Shown here piece by piece: positions 17,009-25,041 of a stretch of DNA of 64,000 nucleotides. Every line of letters starts with the position of its first letter. Position 1 is the first letter of the stretch. Made by a program: the position numbers and the translations under genes. The notes under the pieces are model-generated. The model did no database searches. It was not told the origin of the DNA and saw only the letters and a program-made list of their open reading frames with translations. Source of the DNA: Vogesella aquatica (GTDB lineage Bacteria > Pseudomonadota > Gammaproteobacteria > Burkholderiales > Chromobacteriaceae); the NCBI RefSeq assembly GCF_028548455.1, contig NZ_JAQQLF010000010.1:62001-126000 (forward strand), in the 5' to 3' direction.

Positions 17009-17112
17009 GGCTGATTAAAAAATGGTCAGCCAGAAAAAGGCCAGAACAAACAAAGGCTTGTGGAGCTTGTCCACAGCCGGCACACAGCCCTGTCAAAAGG
17101 CGGTGTGTACAA
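17009..17112 (+). repeat. Structured repeat unit 4 (A6-loop hairpin plus TCCACA box)
   Basis: Hairpin GGCTGA-TTAAAAAATGG-TCAGCC (17009-17031), 38 bases, TTGTCCACAG (17067-17076). TGTGGA/TCCACA form a small hairpin around GCTTG, and CACACAGCC/GGCGGTGTG follow as a third hairpin. It ends about 20 bases before the S4-protein start. Confidence 0.65.
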
Positions 17113-17130
17113 CCCACTGTGAACAGAACC

Positions 17131-17349
17131 ATGAACGAAATCTACGAACTGAGCGGCGACTACATCCCGCTGTGCGACCTGTTGAAAACCTGCGGTGTGT
17201 GCGACACCGGCGGCATGGCCAAGCACTTTATTGCCGAGGGCAATGTGCTGGTAGACGGCCAGGTAGAGCTGCGCAAGACCAACAAGATCCGCGTCGGCCA
17301 GCTGGTGTCCGGCGATGGCTTTACCATCAAGGTGGTAGCCGCAGCGTGA
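17131..17349 (+). CDS. RNA-binding S4 domain protein (YbcJ-like)
   Basis: 72 residues from ATG at 17131 (a GTG at 17119 is in frame but less likely). One S4 fold: Leu-rich helix followed by GGMAKHFIAEGNVLVDGQVE and LRKTNKIRVGQLV. Small stand-alone S4 proteins bind structured RNA; E. coli YbcJ is the model. Its last codons overlap the GTG of the next gene. Confidence 0.85.
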   Translation: MNEIYELSGDYIPLCDLLKTCGVCDTGGMAKHFIAEGNVLVDGQVELRKTNKIRVGQLVSGDGFTIKVVAAA

Positions 17350-17582
17350 GTACCCTGCAAGCCATCGGCCCCGAGTCGTTCGACGACGACTTCGATCCGC
17401 AGCCGGAAGCCCCCGAGACGCCAGACGACTACGCTTGCTGCAATAGCGGTTGTCAGCCTTGTGTCTGGGATATCTATGATTCTGCGGTCAGCGAGTACCG
17501 CCAGAAGCTGGCCGCCTGGCAGCTGCGCGAAGCCGCACGCCAGGGCCGTGCGGCAAACAAAGGCACCGATGAACAGCATTGA
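17346..17582 (+). CDS. Small Cys-rich protein with oxidoreductase-like domain
   Basis: 78 residues, starting at GTG 17346 whose bases overlap the TGA of the S4 gene (GTGA). The middle holds CCNSGCQPCVWDIY with Cys31, Cys32, Cys36 and Cys39, the hallmark of the oxidoreductase-like domain family (PF09791), followed by a charged helix. The N-terminus is acidic. Function is unknown; the four cysteines could bind metal. It overlaps the next gene's ATG by 14 bases, so three genes are tightly coupled. Confidence 0.75.
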   Translation: MSTLQAIGPESFDDDFDPQPEAPETPDDYACCNSGCQPCVWDIYDSAVSEYRQKLAAWQLREAARQGRAANKGTDEQH

Positions 17583-18453
17583 CCTGCACTTTCATTCCAC
17601 CGCCTCCGACGGCGGGCTGCCGCCGGCCGAGGTCATACGCCGTGCCGCCGAGCGCGGCGCCACGCTGCTGGCGCTGACCGACCACGACTGCACCGCCGGC
17701 TTGGCCGAGGCGGCGGCCACCGCATCTGCCTGCGGTGTGCCTTTCCTGAATGGCGTGGAAGTCTCGGTGAGCTGGCAGCAGCGCCATACCGTGCACATCG
17801 TTGGCCTGGGCATTGATGCGGCCAACCCGGTGCTGCAAGCCGGGCTGAAGTCTATCCGCGACGGCCGCGTGGAGCGTGCGCGCCAGATGTCGGCATCGCT
17901 GGAAAAAGCCGGTATCCACGGCGCGTTTGACGGTGCCATGCGCTTTGCCGGTAACCCGGAAATGGTTGGCCGCACCCACTTTGCCCGTTTCCTGGTGCAA
18001 AGCGGCGAGGTGAAAGACGTGAAAACCGTGTTCCGCAAATACCTGACCAACGGCAAGCCAGGCTACGTACCGCACGAGTGGGCCAGCCTGGAAGACGCGG
18101 TAGCGTGGATACGCGCCGCCGGCGGCATGGCGGTGATCGCCCACCCCGGGCGTTACGATATGGGGCGCACGCTGATCGAGCGACTGATCCTGGACTTCAA
18201 GGCCGCAGGCGGCGAGGGCATCGAAATCGCTAGCGGCAGCCACAGCCTGGACGACATGATCAAATTTGCCCTGCACGCCCAGCGCCACGAGCTGTACGCC
18301 AGCGCCGGCAGCGATTTTCACGCGCCAGGCGAGGGCGGGCGCGACGTAGGCAGCACCCAGCTGCTGCCCCCCATTTGCCAGCCGGTCTGGCTACCGTTGG
18401 CCGCGCGCATCCAGCAGCCTGCGGCCAACCCTGCAGCCAACCTAGCGAGCTAA
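17569..18453 (+). CDS. PHP-domain phosphoesterase (RNase AM / YciV-TrpH family)
   Basis: 294 residues from ATG 17569. PHP metal motifs are clear: DLHFHS (5-10), LTDHD (36-40), VIAHPGRY, and AGSDFHAPGEG near the end. E. coli YciV (RNase AM) removes nucleotides 5'-3' from short RNAs and matures 5S and other rRNA ends; relatives hydrolyse 3',5'-bisphosphonucleotides. The following gene is a YciO homologue, the same pairing as in E. coli. It contains three dispersed-word copies (17817, 17964, 18420) read in different frames. Confidence 0.9.
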   Translation: MNSIDLHFHSTASDGGLPPAEVIRRAAERGATLLALTDHDCTAGLAEAAATASACGVPFLNGVEVSVSWQQRHTVHIVGLGIDAANPVLQAGLKSIRDGRVERARQMSASLEKAGIHGAFDGAMRFAGNPEMVGRTHFARFLVQSGEVKDVKTVFRKYLTNGKPGYVPHEWASLEDAVAWIRAAGGMAVIAHPGRYDMGRTLIERLILDFKAAGGEGIEIASGSHSLDDMIKFALHAQRHELYASAGSDFHAPGEGGRDVGSTQLLPPICQPVWLPLAARIQQPAANPAANLAS

Positions 18454-18457
18454 TGCC

Positions 18458-19078
18458 ATGTCCCAGTTCTTCATGATTCACCCGGAAAACCCGCAGGCAC
18501 GCCTGATTCGCGAGGCAGCCAAGATCATCCGCGACGGCGGCGTGGTGGTGTACCCCACCGACTCCTGTTACGCGCTGGGCTGCCACCTGGGCGACAAGAA
18601 AGCCATGGAGCGCCTGCTGGCCATCCGCCAGATCGACCTCAAGCACCACCTGACGCTGGTGTGTGCCGACCTGTCCTCGCTGGCCAGCTACGCCCGTGTG
18701 GATAACGCGCAGTTCCGCCTGCTGAAGGCTGCCACGCCGGGCAGCTTCACCTTTATTCTGGAAGCCAGCCGCGACGTACCCAAGCGCACGCTGCACCCCA
18801 AGCGCGCCACCATCGGCTTGCGCGTGCCGGACCACGCGGTGGCGCTGGCGCTGCTGGAAGAGCTGGGCGAGCCCATTCTGTCCTGTACGCTGCAGCTGCC
18901 GGGGGACGAGGCGCCACTGACCGACCCTTACGAAATCCGCGAGCGGCTGGAACATCTGGTGGAACTGGTGATCGATGGAGGCTGGTGTGGCACCGAGCCC
19001 ACCACCGTCATCGACATGACCGACGGCGTGGCGCTGATTCGCCAGGGCAAGGGCGACCCCGCGCGCCTGGGCCTGTAA
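18458..19078 (+). CDS. YciO-type Sua5/TsaC family protein
   Basis: 206 residues with the YrdC fold: GGVVVYPTDSCYALGCHLG near 28-46, KHHLTLVC and RVPDHAVALALL. The family includes threonylcarbamoyl-AMP synthase for tRNA t6A, but this branch is closest to YciO, whose activity is weak or uncertain. It starts 4 bases after the PHP gene. Confidence 0.85.
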   Translation: MSQFFMIHPENPQARLIREAAKIIRDGGVVVYPTDSCYALGCHLGDKKAMERLLAIRQIDLKHHLTLVCADLSSLASYARVDNAQFRLLKAATPGSFTFILEASRDVPKRTLHPKRATIGLRVPDHAVALALLEELGEPILSCTLQLPGDEAPLTDPYEIRERLEHLVELVIDGGWCGTEPTTVIDMTDGVALIRQGKGDPARLGL

Positions 19079-19096
19079 ACCTGCAAGGACCGCATC

Positions 19097-19741
19097 TTGG
19101 AAGAACTCAACCTGATCCAGAAGATTTCCGTATACGCACTGCCGGTATTGTTTGCCATTACCCTGCACGAAGCCGCGCACGCCTACGTGGCCAAGTACTG
19201 GGGCGACAACACCGCCTACAATCTGGGCCGTGTATCGCTGAACCCACTGCGCCACATCGACCTGGTGGGCACCATTTTGCTGCCGCTGATGTGCCTGGCG
19301 GTGGGCGGTTTCCTGTTTGGCTGGGCCAAGCCGGTGCCGGTGCGTTTTGGCAACCTGCGCAATGTGCGCGCAGGCATGCGCTGGGTAGCCGCAGCCGGTC
19401 CGCTGGCCAACTTTGCCATGGCGGTGTTGTGGGTACTGCTGTTCAAGCTGGCCGTAGTGATGAACAACAGCTACAGCGAGCCGCTGGCGCTGATGAGCCA
19501 GGCCGGTATCGGCATTAACGTCGTGTTGATGGTGCTGAACCTGATGCCGCTGCTGCCACTGGATGGTGGCCGCATTGTGGAAAGCCTGCTGCCGCCGGGC
19601 CTGGCGTATAAATATTCCCGCCTGGAACCGTACGGCATGTGGATACTGCTGGCACTGGTGTTCACCCGCACGCTGTCGCCCATCCTGAGTCCGTTTATCG
19701 AAATCGTACTGAACCTGCTCTACCTGCTGGTAAGAGCCTGA
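19097..19741 (+). CDS. Site-2 protease family (M50) membrane metalloprotease
   Basis: 214 residues beginning at TTG 19097, with AAGGA eight bases before; no better ATG exists. Zinc motif HEAAH at 24-28 and the third ligand in NLMPLLPLDGGR (about 147-158), both inside membrane segments; about five segments in total. No PDZ or CBS domains, so it is the short stand-alone type. Substrate unknown. It sits between the YciO-like gene and trpS, a neighbourhood often seen in betaproteobacteria. Confidence 0.88.
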   Translation: MEELNLIQKISVYALPVLFAITLHEAAHAYVAKYWGDNTAYNLGRVSLNPLRHIDLVGTILLPLMCLAVGGFLFGWAKPVPVRFGNLRNVRAGMRWVAAAGPLANFAMAVLWVLLFKLAVVMNNSYSEPLALMSQAGIGINVVLMVLNLMPLLPLDGGRIVESLLPPGLAYKYSRLEPYGMWILLALVFTRTLSPILSPFIEIVLNLLYLLVRA

Positions 19742-19761
19742 CCTTTTTCTGAAAGCCATAC

Positions 19762-20958
19762 ATGTTTGCCAACCGTATCCTTTCCGGCATGCGCCCTACG
19801 GGCAGCCTGCACCTGGGCCACTACCACGGCGTGATCAAGAACTGGGTAGAGCTGCAGCACAGCCACGAATGCTTCTTCATGGTGGCCGACTGGCACGCGC
19901 TGACCACCAACTTTGACGATGTGTCCATCATCGGCAAGTCCATCAACGAGATGGTCATCGACTGGCTGGCTTCCGGCGTGGACCCGGAAAAATCCACCAT
20001 CTTCGTGCAATCCAAGGTGCCGCAACACGCCGAGCTGCACCTGGCGCTGTCGATGGTGACGCCGCTGGGCTGGCTGGAGCGTGTGCCCACCTACAAGGAC
20101 CAGATGGACAAGCTGAGCCACAAGGACCTGACCACCTACGGCTTCCTGGGCTACCCGTTGCTGCAGGCCGCCGACATCCTGGTGTACAAAGCCGGGCTGG
20201 TGCCGGTGGGTGAAGACCAGGTGCCGCACATCGAGCTGACCCGCGAAGTGGCACGCCGCTTCAACCACATGTTCGGCCGCGAGCCCAACTTTGAAGAGCT
20301 GGCCAAGGCGGCGGTGAAGAAAATCGGCAAGGCCGGTAAACAGTTCGAGCAGCTGCGCACCGCCTACCTGCAGGACGGCAACGCCGAGTCGCTGGAAAAA
20401 GCGCGCGAGATCCTGGCGCAAAGCCAGAACCTGGGCGGCGCCGACCGCGAGCGCCTGCTGGGCTGGCTGGAAAACAAGGGCAAGATCATCCTGCCGGAGT
20501 GCGAGGCCAAGCTGACCGCTGCTTCCAAAATGCCGGGCCTGGACGGGCAGAAGATGTCCAAGTCCTACGGCAACACCATCACCATGCGCGAAGCGCCGGA
20601 GGCGGTGACCAAGAAAATCCGCGGCATGCCTACCGACCCGGCGCGTGTGCGCCGCACCGACGCCGGCAACCCGAGCCGTTGCCCGGTATGGCAGCTGCAC
20701 GAGGTGTATAGCGACGGCACCACCAAGGAATGGGTGAAAGCCGGCTGTACCAGCGCAGGCATCGGCTGTCTGGACTGCAAGCAGCCGGTGATCGACGCCG
20801 TGGTGCGCGAGCAGCAGCCGATGTTCGAGCGCGCCGAGAAATACCTGAGCAACCCCAAGCTGGTGCAGGAGATTCTGGCCGAAGGCAACGCGAAGGCCGA
20901 GCAAGTGGCGCGCGCCACCATGAACGACGTGCGCCAGGCCATGGGGCTGGGCTACTAA
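19762..20958 (+). CDS. trpS: Tryptophanyl-tRNA synthetase
   Basis: 398 residues. Class I motifs are GSLHLGH (14-20, HIGH equivalent) and KMSKS (264-268). It is about 60 residues longer than E. coli TrpS; the extra part is a Lys/Glu-rich insertion around residues 178-240 before KMSKS, known from betaproteobacterial forms. It charges tRNA-Trp. A perfect inverted pair of the dispersed word forms its terminator. Confidence 0.96.
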   Translation: MFANRILSGMRPTGSLHLGHYHGVIKNWVELQHSHECFFMVADWHALTTNFDDVSIIGKSINEMVIDWLASGVDPEKSTIFVQSKVPQHAELHLALSMVTPLGWLERVPTYKDQMDKLSHKDLTTYGFLGYPLLQAADILVYKAGLVPVGEDQVPHIELTREVARRFNHMFGREPNFEELAKAAVKKIGKAGKQFEQLRTAYLQDGNAESLEKAREILAQSQNLGGADRERLLGWLENKGKIILPECEAKLTAASKMPGLDGQKMSKSYGNTITMREAPEAVTKKIRGMPTDPARVRRTDAGNPSRCPVWQLHEVYSDGTTKEWVKAGCTSAGIGCLDCKQPVIDAVVREQQPMFERAEKYLSNPKLVQEILAEGNAKAEQVARATMNDVRQAMGLGY

Positions 20959-20966
20959 GCGCTAGC

Positions 20967-21000
20967 CAGGGTTGGCCGCAGCCTCATGCGGCCAACCCTG
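20967..21000 (+). terminator. Inverted GGTTGGCCGCA pair after trpS
   Basis: Perfect 14-base arms CAGGGTTGGCCGCA and its complement with loop GCCTCA. No long T run follows, but position right after the trpS stop supports a transcription-ending hairpin. Confidence 0.7.
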
Positions 21001-21009
21001 TAACGTAAC

Positions 21010-21044
21010 AAGGCCGCTGCCGGCACACGCCGGCAGCGGCCTTG
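21010..21044. terminator. Second strong hairpin after trpS
   Basis: AAGGCCGCTGCCGG / CCGGCAGCGGCCTT around CACACG. On the minus strand it ends in TT only; may reinforce termination before scpA. Confidence 0.55.
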
Positions 21045-21194
21045 CCGCATTCTGCTTGCCAAGCGGCCTGCCGAGTATGCCGCCGCCTGCCGCGTGGCCA
21101 GACAAGCTGGCGTACAATAGCGGCCTGTGGCGTACCACGCCTGTTCAATTCATGCACACCGCCTGCCACACCCCGGCGGCAGACACGAGATACC

Positions 21195-22013
21195 ATGACC
21201 GACACCGACTTCCAGCTTACCCCGCCCGACCTGCCGCCTGCCACACCCATCGCGCACGTGTTCGGCCAGCCGGTGCTGGAAGTGCCGCAAGACCTGTTCA
21301 TCCCGCCCGACGCGCTGCAGCTGATTCTGGAAAGCTTCGAAGGCCCGCTCGACCTGCTGCTCTACCTCATCCGCAAGCAGAACCTGGACGTGCTCAACAT
21401 CCCCATGGCCGAGGTTACCGCACAGTACATGGGCTATATCGACGCCATGCGCGACGGCCGGCTGGAGCTGGCCGCCGAATACCTGCTGATGGCCGCGCTG
21501 CTGATCGAAATCAAATCGCGCCTGCTGCTGCCGCGCCCGCCGGTAGAAGGCGAAGACGACCCGGACGACCCGCGCGCCGAGCTGGTGCGCCGCCTGCTGG
21601 AATACGAGCAAATGAAGCTGGCCGCGCTGGCGCTGGACAAGCTGCCGCAAGCCGACCGCGACTTTGCCTGGCTGGCCGTACTGGTAGAGCAGTCTGCCGA
21701 GCAGCGCCTGCCCGACGTCAGCCCGCTGGACCTGCGCCAGGCCTGGCTGGCCATCCTGTCGCGCGCAAAGCACAACCGCCACCACAAGGTAGAAAAAGAC
21801 GAGCTATCGGTACGCGAGCAGATGAGCTGGATCCTGCGCTACCTGGACGGCCGCGACTACGTAGCGTTTGAAGAGCTGTTCGACATCCACAAAGGCGTCG
21901 CCCACCTGGTAGTGAACTTCATCGCCGTGCTGGAGCTGGTGAAAGAGGGCATGGTGAAAGTCAGCCAGGACGAGCCCTACCAGCCCATCTACGTGAGGCT
22001 GGCGCTGGTGTAG
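21195..22013 (+). CDS. scpA: Segregation and condensation protein A
   Basis: 272 residues from ATG 21195 (MTDTDFQL); the longer frame upstream is unlikely. Typical kleisin sequence FEGPLDLLLYLIRKQNLDVLNIPMAEVT, given here in parts: FEGPLDLLLYLIRKQ and LDVLNIPMAEVT, near residues 50-77. ScpA bridges SMC heads in the bacterial condensin. Normally scpB follows directly; here 4.8 kb of other genes lie between. The gene itself holds no copy of the dispersed word. Confidence 0.93.
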   Translation: MTDTDFQLTPPDLPPATPIAHVFGQPVLEVPQDLFIPPDALQLILESFEGPLDLLLYLIRKQNLDVLNIPMAEVTAQYMGYIDAMRDGRLELAAEYLLMAALLIEIKSRLLLPRPPVEGEDDPDDPRAELVRRLLEYEQMKLAALALDKLPQADRDFAWLAVLVEQSAEQRLPDVSPLDLRQAWLAILSRAKHNRHHKVEKDELSVREQMSWILRYLDGRDYVAFEELFDIHKGVAHLVVNFIAVLELVKEGMVKVSQDEPYQPIYVRLALV

Positions 22014-22106
22014 CCCGCTAGGAATCGCGGGGTGGATTAACCATGGTGATGACAGGGCTCGTCTGTGCGGGGTGAATGGCACGTTTTGGCAGTGAAGCAA
22101 AGCGGC

Positions 22107-22811
22107 TCAGACTCGCCCAGGCGTGGTGTTGGCCAGCGAGCGAAACTCTCTGCACATGTGCGCCTGATCGCTAAAACCGAATTGTAGTGCTACCTCGGCC
22201 AGCCTGGCGTCGGGGTGTAACAACAGGAAACTGGCAGCATTGCTTACCCGCAGGATACGTTGATACTGTTTGGGCGTCATATCCAGCCATTGCCGGAACA
22301 GGCGCTCTATCTGGCGTTGGCCGCGTGGCAGTGATGTGTCGGGCAAGGCGGCTGAATCAGCGAGTGCCAGAGCCTGTAAGGCACTTTGCAACGCAGATGG
22401 AACCAGCTGCCGTAAAACAAGATGCATCTCCGCCCAGTGGCTGAGTAGCTCAAGGTGGCGGTGCGTATCGTCACAATCCGACAATTGCTGGTAGAGAGGG
22501 TAAAGCGCATGGCGGTGATCGTCGGCAGGGGCAAGCCGCGTCATGTCTTCATAGTGCTGGCCAAGAACACCATACGCTGTCGCCGGATGAAAGCGGATGC
22601 CAGCCAGGCGAGAACCGGGGTATAGCGCCACCTCGCCGGATGATTTAGCCACCGGGCACAGAATTACCCCGAGCGGTAGGCCGATATCATCAATCTCGAT
22701 CTTGCCGGCCAGTGCAAACAGAATGCCGCTGCTGGCATCAGAGTAAAGGCGTCTGATAACCGGCCCGGGGTGATCGGCGCATACCGCAGCAGACCATACG
22801 GCCTGTACCAC
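22107..22811 (-). CDS. AraC-family transcriptional regulator
   Basis: 234 residues starting at GTG 22811; no ATG is available upstream in frame, so the N-terminus is uncertain. The C-terminal helix-turn-helix pair (about 150-234) includes QWLDMTPKQYQRILRVSNA and LAEVALQFGFSDQAHMCREF. The N-terminal part fits the sensory half of AraC proteins with the GVILCP and PGSRLAGIRFHPA pattern. It follows the AhpD-like gene by 52 bases on the same strand and may regulate it. Confidence 0.85.
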   Translation of the reverse strand: MVQAVWSAAVCADHPGPVIRRLYSDASSGILFALAGKIEIDDIGLPLGVILCPVAKSSGEVALYPGSRLAGIRFHPATAYGVLGQHYEDMTRLAPADDHRHALYPLYQQLSDCDDTHRHLELLSHWAEMHLVLRQLVPSALQSALQALALADSAALPDTSLPRGQRQIERLFRQWLDMTPKQYQRILRVSNAASFLLLHPDARLAEVALQFGFSDQAHMCREFRSLANTTPGRV

Positions 22812-22863
22812 GGCTTCAAGCTGCTTGTCAGGCTTGCGCAGCTTGAAGTCGAACGCACTGGAT

Positions 22864-23322
22864 TTAACGCGGTTTGTTATGGCTGGCTACCTCGGGTTTG
22901 AATGCCTTCACCAGACGATTCCAGCTATTAATGGCATTGACCGCAATGGTCAGATCCACCACGGCCTGCTCGCCTAGTGTTGCTTTCGCATCGTCAAAGT
23001 GCTGATCCTCGATACGTTGACCGGACGTTACTAACTCGGCCCAGCTCAGTGCTGCACGTTCAGTGCTACTGTATATCGGCATATCGCGCCAAGCACTCAA
23101 GCCTATCATGCGCGTGTAACTTTCTCCGCCCTCGCGTGCCTCATTGCTGTGGAGGTCAAGACAGAACGCACACTGGTTAATCTGTGAAACCCGCAGCTTG
23201 ACCAGCTCCCACACAGCAAGCGTCAGCGTGTCTGACCGTGCAAACTGTTCATGCAGGTAGCTTTCTTGCGCCATCAAGATCTTCATGGCCGGTGTGGCTA
23301 AGGCAAAATAGTCGATACGCAT
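22864..23322 (-). CDS. Carboxymuconolactone decarboxylase/AhpD family protein
   Basis: 152 residues from ATG 23322 (MRIDYFALATPAMK). The redox motif CAFCLDLHS carries the CxxC and conserved His of AhpD-like peroxidases. Relatives include alkylhydroperoxidases using a thiol relay. It forms a unit with the AraC gene downstream and is divergent from the SRPBCC gene. Confidence 0.88.
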   Translation of the reverse strand: MRIDYFALATPAMKILMAQESYLHEQFARSDTLTLAVWELVKLRVSQINQCAFCLDLHSNEAREGGESYTRMIGLSAWRDMPIYSSTERAALSWAELVTSGQRIEDQHFDDAKATLGEQAVVDLTIAVNAINSWNRLVKAFKPEVASHNKPR

Positions 23323-23535
23323 GGTAGTTGTTCCCGGTGAGTAGAGATGCCAGCTTACTGAGGCGTGCCGATCCGCTCTTGAATAAAACCGACATGGCGT
23401 GCCGGTTTTCAGCCAGCTTTTAGCGCTCCTATCGCGTGCCAAATACCACCGCCAACATCAGGCAGGCTATGCTTTGTCTACCTGTGCTTTTTCGATCATG
23501 CCGTTGCGGGACTTCCACTGTTCTGGAGATAAATC

Positions 23536-23982
23536 ATGGCCACACATACTGTCCGGCTTCACCGCGTACTCAAGGCATCACCAGAGCGCGTCTATCGCGT
23601 GTTTCTGGATGCCGCCGCCATGGCCAAGTGGCTTCCGCCAAACGGCTTTACTGGCCAAGTGCATCACCTGGACGCCAAGGTTGGCGGGCGCTACGACATA
23701 TCGTTCACTAACTTCACCACTGGCCACAGCCATGCTTTCGGCGGCGACTATCTTGAACTGGTACCACATGAACGAATCCGCTACACGGCCAGGTTCGACG
23801 ACCCCAATCTGCCAGGAACGATGCAAACCACGGTATCCCTGAGAGCGGTGTTCTGTGGCGTGGCGCTGGATATCGTGCAGGAAGGCATCCCCGAGGCCAT
23901 TCCGCCGGAGGCCTGCTATCTGGGGTGGCAAGACTCGTTGGTCTTGCTTGCGCAGCTCGTCGAAGCGGAAATCCGTGAATAG
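23536..23982 (+). CDS. SRPBCC (AHSA1-like) family protein
   Basis: 148 residues with START/Bet v1-like fold: VLKASPERVYRVFLDAAAMAKWLPP at the N-terminus (split as VLKASPERVYRVF and AAAMAKWLPP) and GWQDSLVLLAQLVEAEI at the end. The family binds hydrophobic ligands or activates Hsp90; the actual ligand is unknown. GGAG precedes the ATG. Divergent from the AhpD-like gene, suggesting a small stress module. Confidence 0.88.
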   Translation: MATHTVRLHRVLKASPERVYRVFLDAAAMAKWLPPNGFTGQVHHLDAKVGGRYDISFTNFTTGHSHAFGGDYLELVPHERIRYTARFDDPNLPGTMQTTVSLRAVFCGVALDIVQEGIPEAIPPEACYLGWQDSLVLLAQLVEAEIRE

Positions 23983-24193
23983 GGCATAAAGGCGAAAGGC
24001 CGTGCCTACCGTACAGGCAAGTTAATACACCATCACTAGCGTCTTTTATTTCCAAAGCCTGATGAGGCCAACCTTGATTCACGGTGAAAATTGGGTCTCA
24101 TACCATTCAGCCCAAGCTACCGCGCTAAAGCCGCGCCCATTCGTATCGGGGAGCGTAGTGGGCACGCTGCGTTCTACGTCCCTTATTTTTTGC
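23983..24193. other. Low-GC junction without a gene
   Basis: About 210 bases where base composition falls toward AT. It holds GGGTCTCAT (about 24089) whose complement ATGAGACCC recurs near 24953 on the other side of the orphan gene, and CCCAAGCT at both sides. These may be the worn edges of an inserted segment. Confidence 0.35.
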
Positions 24194-24832
24194 CTACGAG
24201 ATGACTGGCTGGCCAACAATATACGTATCTATGTCTACAGCCAGATTGAATTCACTTAATCGCCTGATCAGGTCGGTGCTGAGGTGCAGTCCGGCGTTGG
24301 CGGATAGGTATTGATGTTTGCAGATGCTAATGTATAGATTTGAGACTTTGGCTAGTTTGTCGACTTCTTCTTTGTGTTTGGCCAGCAGATCCAATAACAG
24401 GCTTAATGCTTCTTCGGTGTCGTAGCAGTGCGACGGGAGTATCTCAAAGAAAATGCGGCTAAATGCATGGCGTGATTTGCCGTTTTTGCTGAGCTCACCT
24501 TTTGACCAACCTTTGCTGTACTTAAAGGGCAAATGGCGAGAGAGCTCTTCCAGGCTAAGGCAGTCAGAGCTTGCTGTTAAATGGCATTCGTTGCTGTTTT
24601 CAATGAAAACCCAAGTGACTTCTATTGCTTTCTTGTCGATGCAGATGCCGAGAAAGTATTTCTCACTGTATAATTTGAAGTAAATTGTGATGTCTTCGGT
24701 TTGCTCCGAAATTCGCTCAATGGCATATTGATTGTTTTCTTTATGTATTGCGTTTGCCTTCAGGTATTGCTTTGTCAGTTCGAACGATTGCTCTTCAATT
24801 TCACGTGCCGCACATTCTATATATTTTCTCAT
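24194..24832 (-). CDS. Hypothetical protein, probable DUF4279-like
   Basis: 212 residues, strikingly AT-rich and rich in Glu, Lys, Ile and Ser compared with all neighbours, so acquired DNA is likely. The C-terminal part, with isolated HLSTDLIRRLSEF and NLAVDIDTYIV, resembles the ending of DUF4279 proteins (…LSPELLRRLAELGLxLDIDxY). Some DUF4279-type proteins sit next to toxins as presumed immunity proteins, but no toxin gene is seen here. No signal peptide or membrane segment. The family call is from memory of the motif only. Confidence 0.5.
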   Translation of the reverse strand: MRKYIECAAREIEEQSFELTKQYLKANAIHKENNQYAIERISEQTEDITIYFKLYSEKYFLGICIDKKAIEVTWVFIENSNECHLTASSDCLSLEELSRHLPFKYSKGWSKGELSKNGKSRHAFSRIFFEILPSHCYDTEEALSLLLDLLAKHKEEVDKLAKVSNLYISICKHQYLSANAGLHLSTDLIRRLSEFNLAVDIDTYIVGQPVIS

Positions 24833-25041
24833 GATTTATTTCATGTGATGTATGGGTGTGGTGTTGTAGGGTTACCGTTTTAGCACCGTAAGTTACGGCT
24901 GAATGAAATGAAGCCCAGCGTTTACCGCCATTCGCAATACATCCTTTGCAGGATGAGACCCTATTCGGCGCGGTCAATGTTGGGCTTTGCCACGCTCAAC
25001 CCAAGCTGTCATGCCGGTGGGCAAGCGGCGCTTTGTCAATC
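24833..25041. other. AT-rich spacer with a palindrome remnant
   Basis: No gene. Contains TTGGG-CTTTGCCACGCTCAA-CCCAA near 24980-25003, which resembles a widespread bacterial intergenic palindrome, and ATGAGACCC at about 24953. Confidence 0.35.

Noticed and set aside
15864-17112. CRISPR-like array from the repeated units
   Set aside because: Units differ in spacing and sequence, overlap gene ends and form hairpins; there are no regular spacers and no cas genes.
18260-19759. 499-codon minus-strand frame opposite the YciO-like and protease genes
   Set aside because: Gln/His-rich antisense frame covering three well-supported genes on the other strand.
3181-24965. ATGAGACCC shared by 3.18 kb and 24.95 kb as a mobile-element end
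   Set aside because: Only a short match (about 13 bases with GCAGG before it) and no second end at the first site; could be chance.
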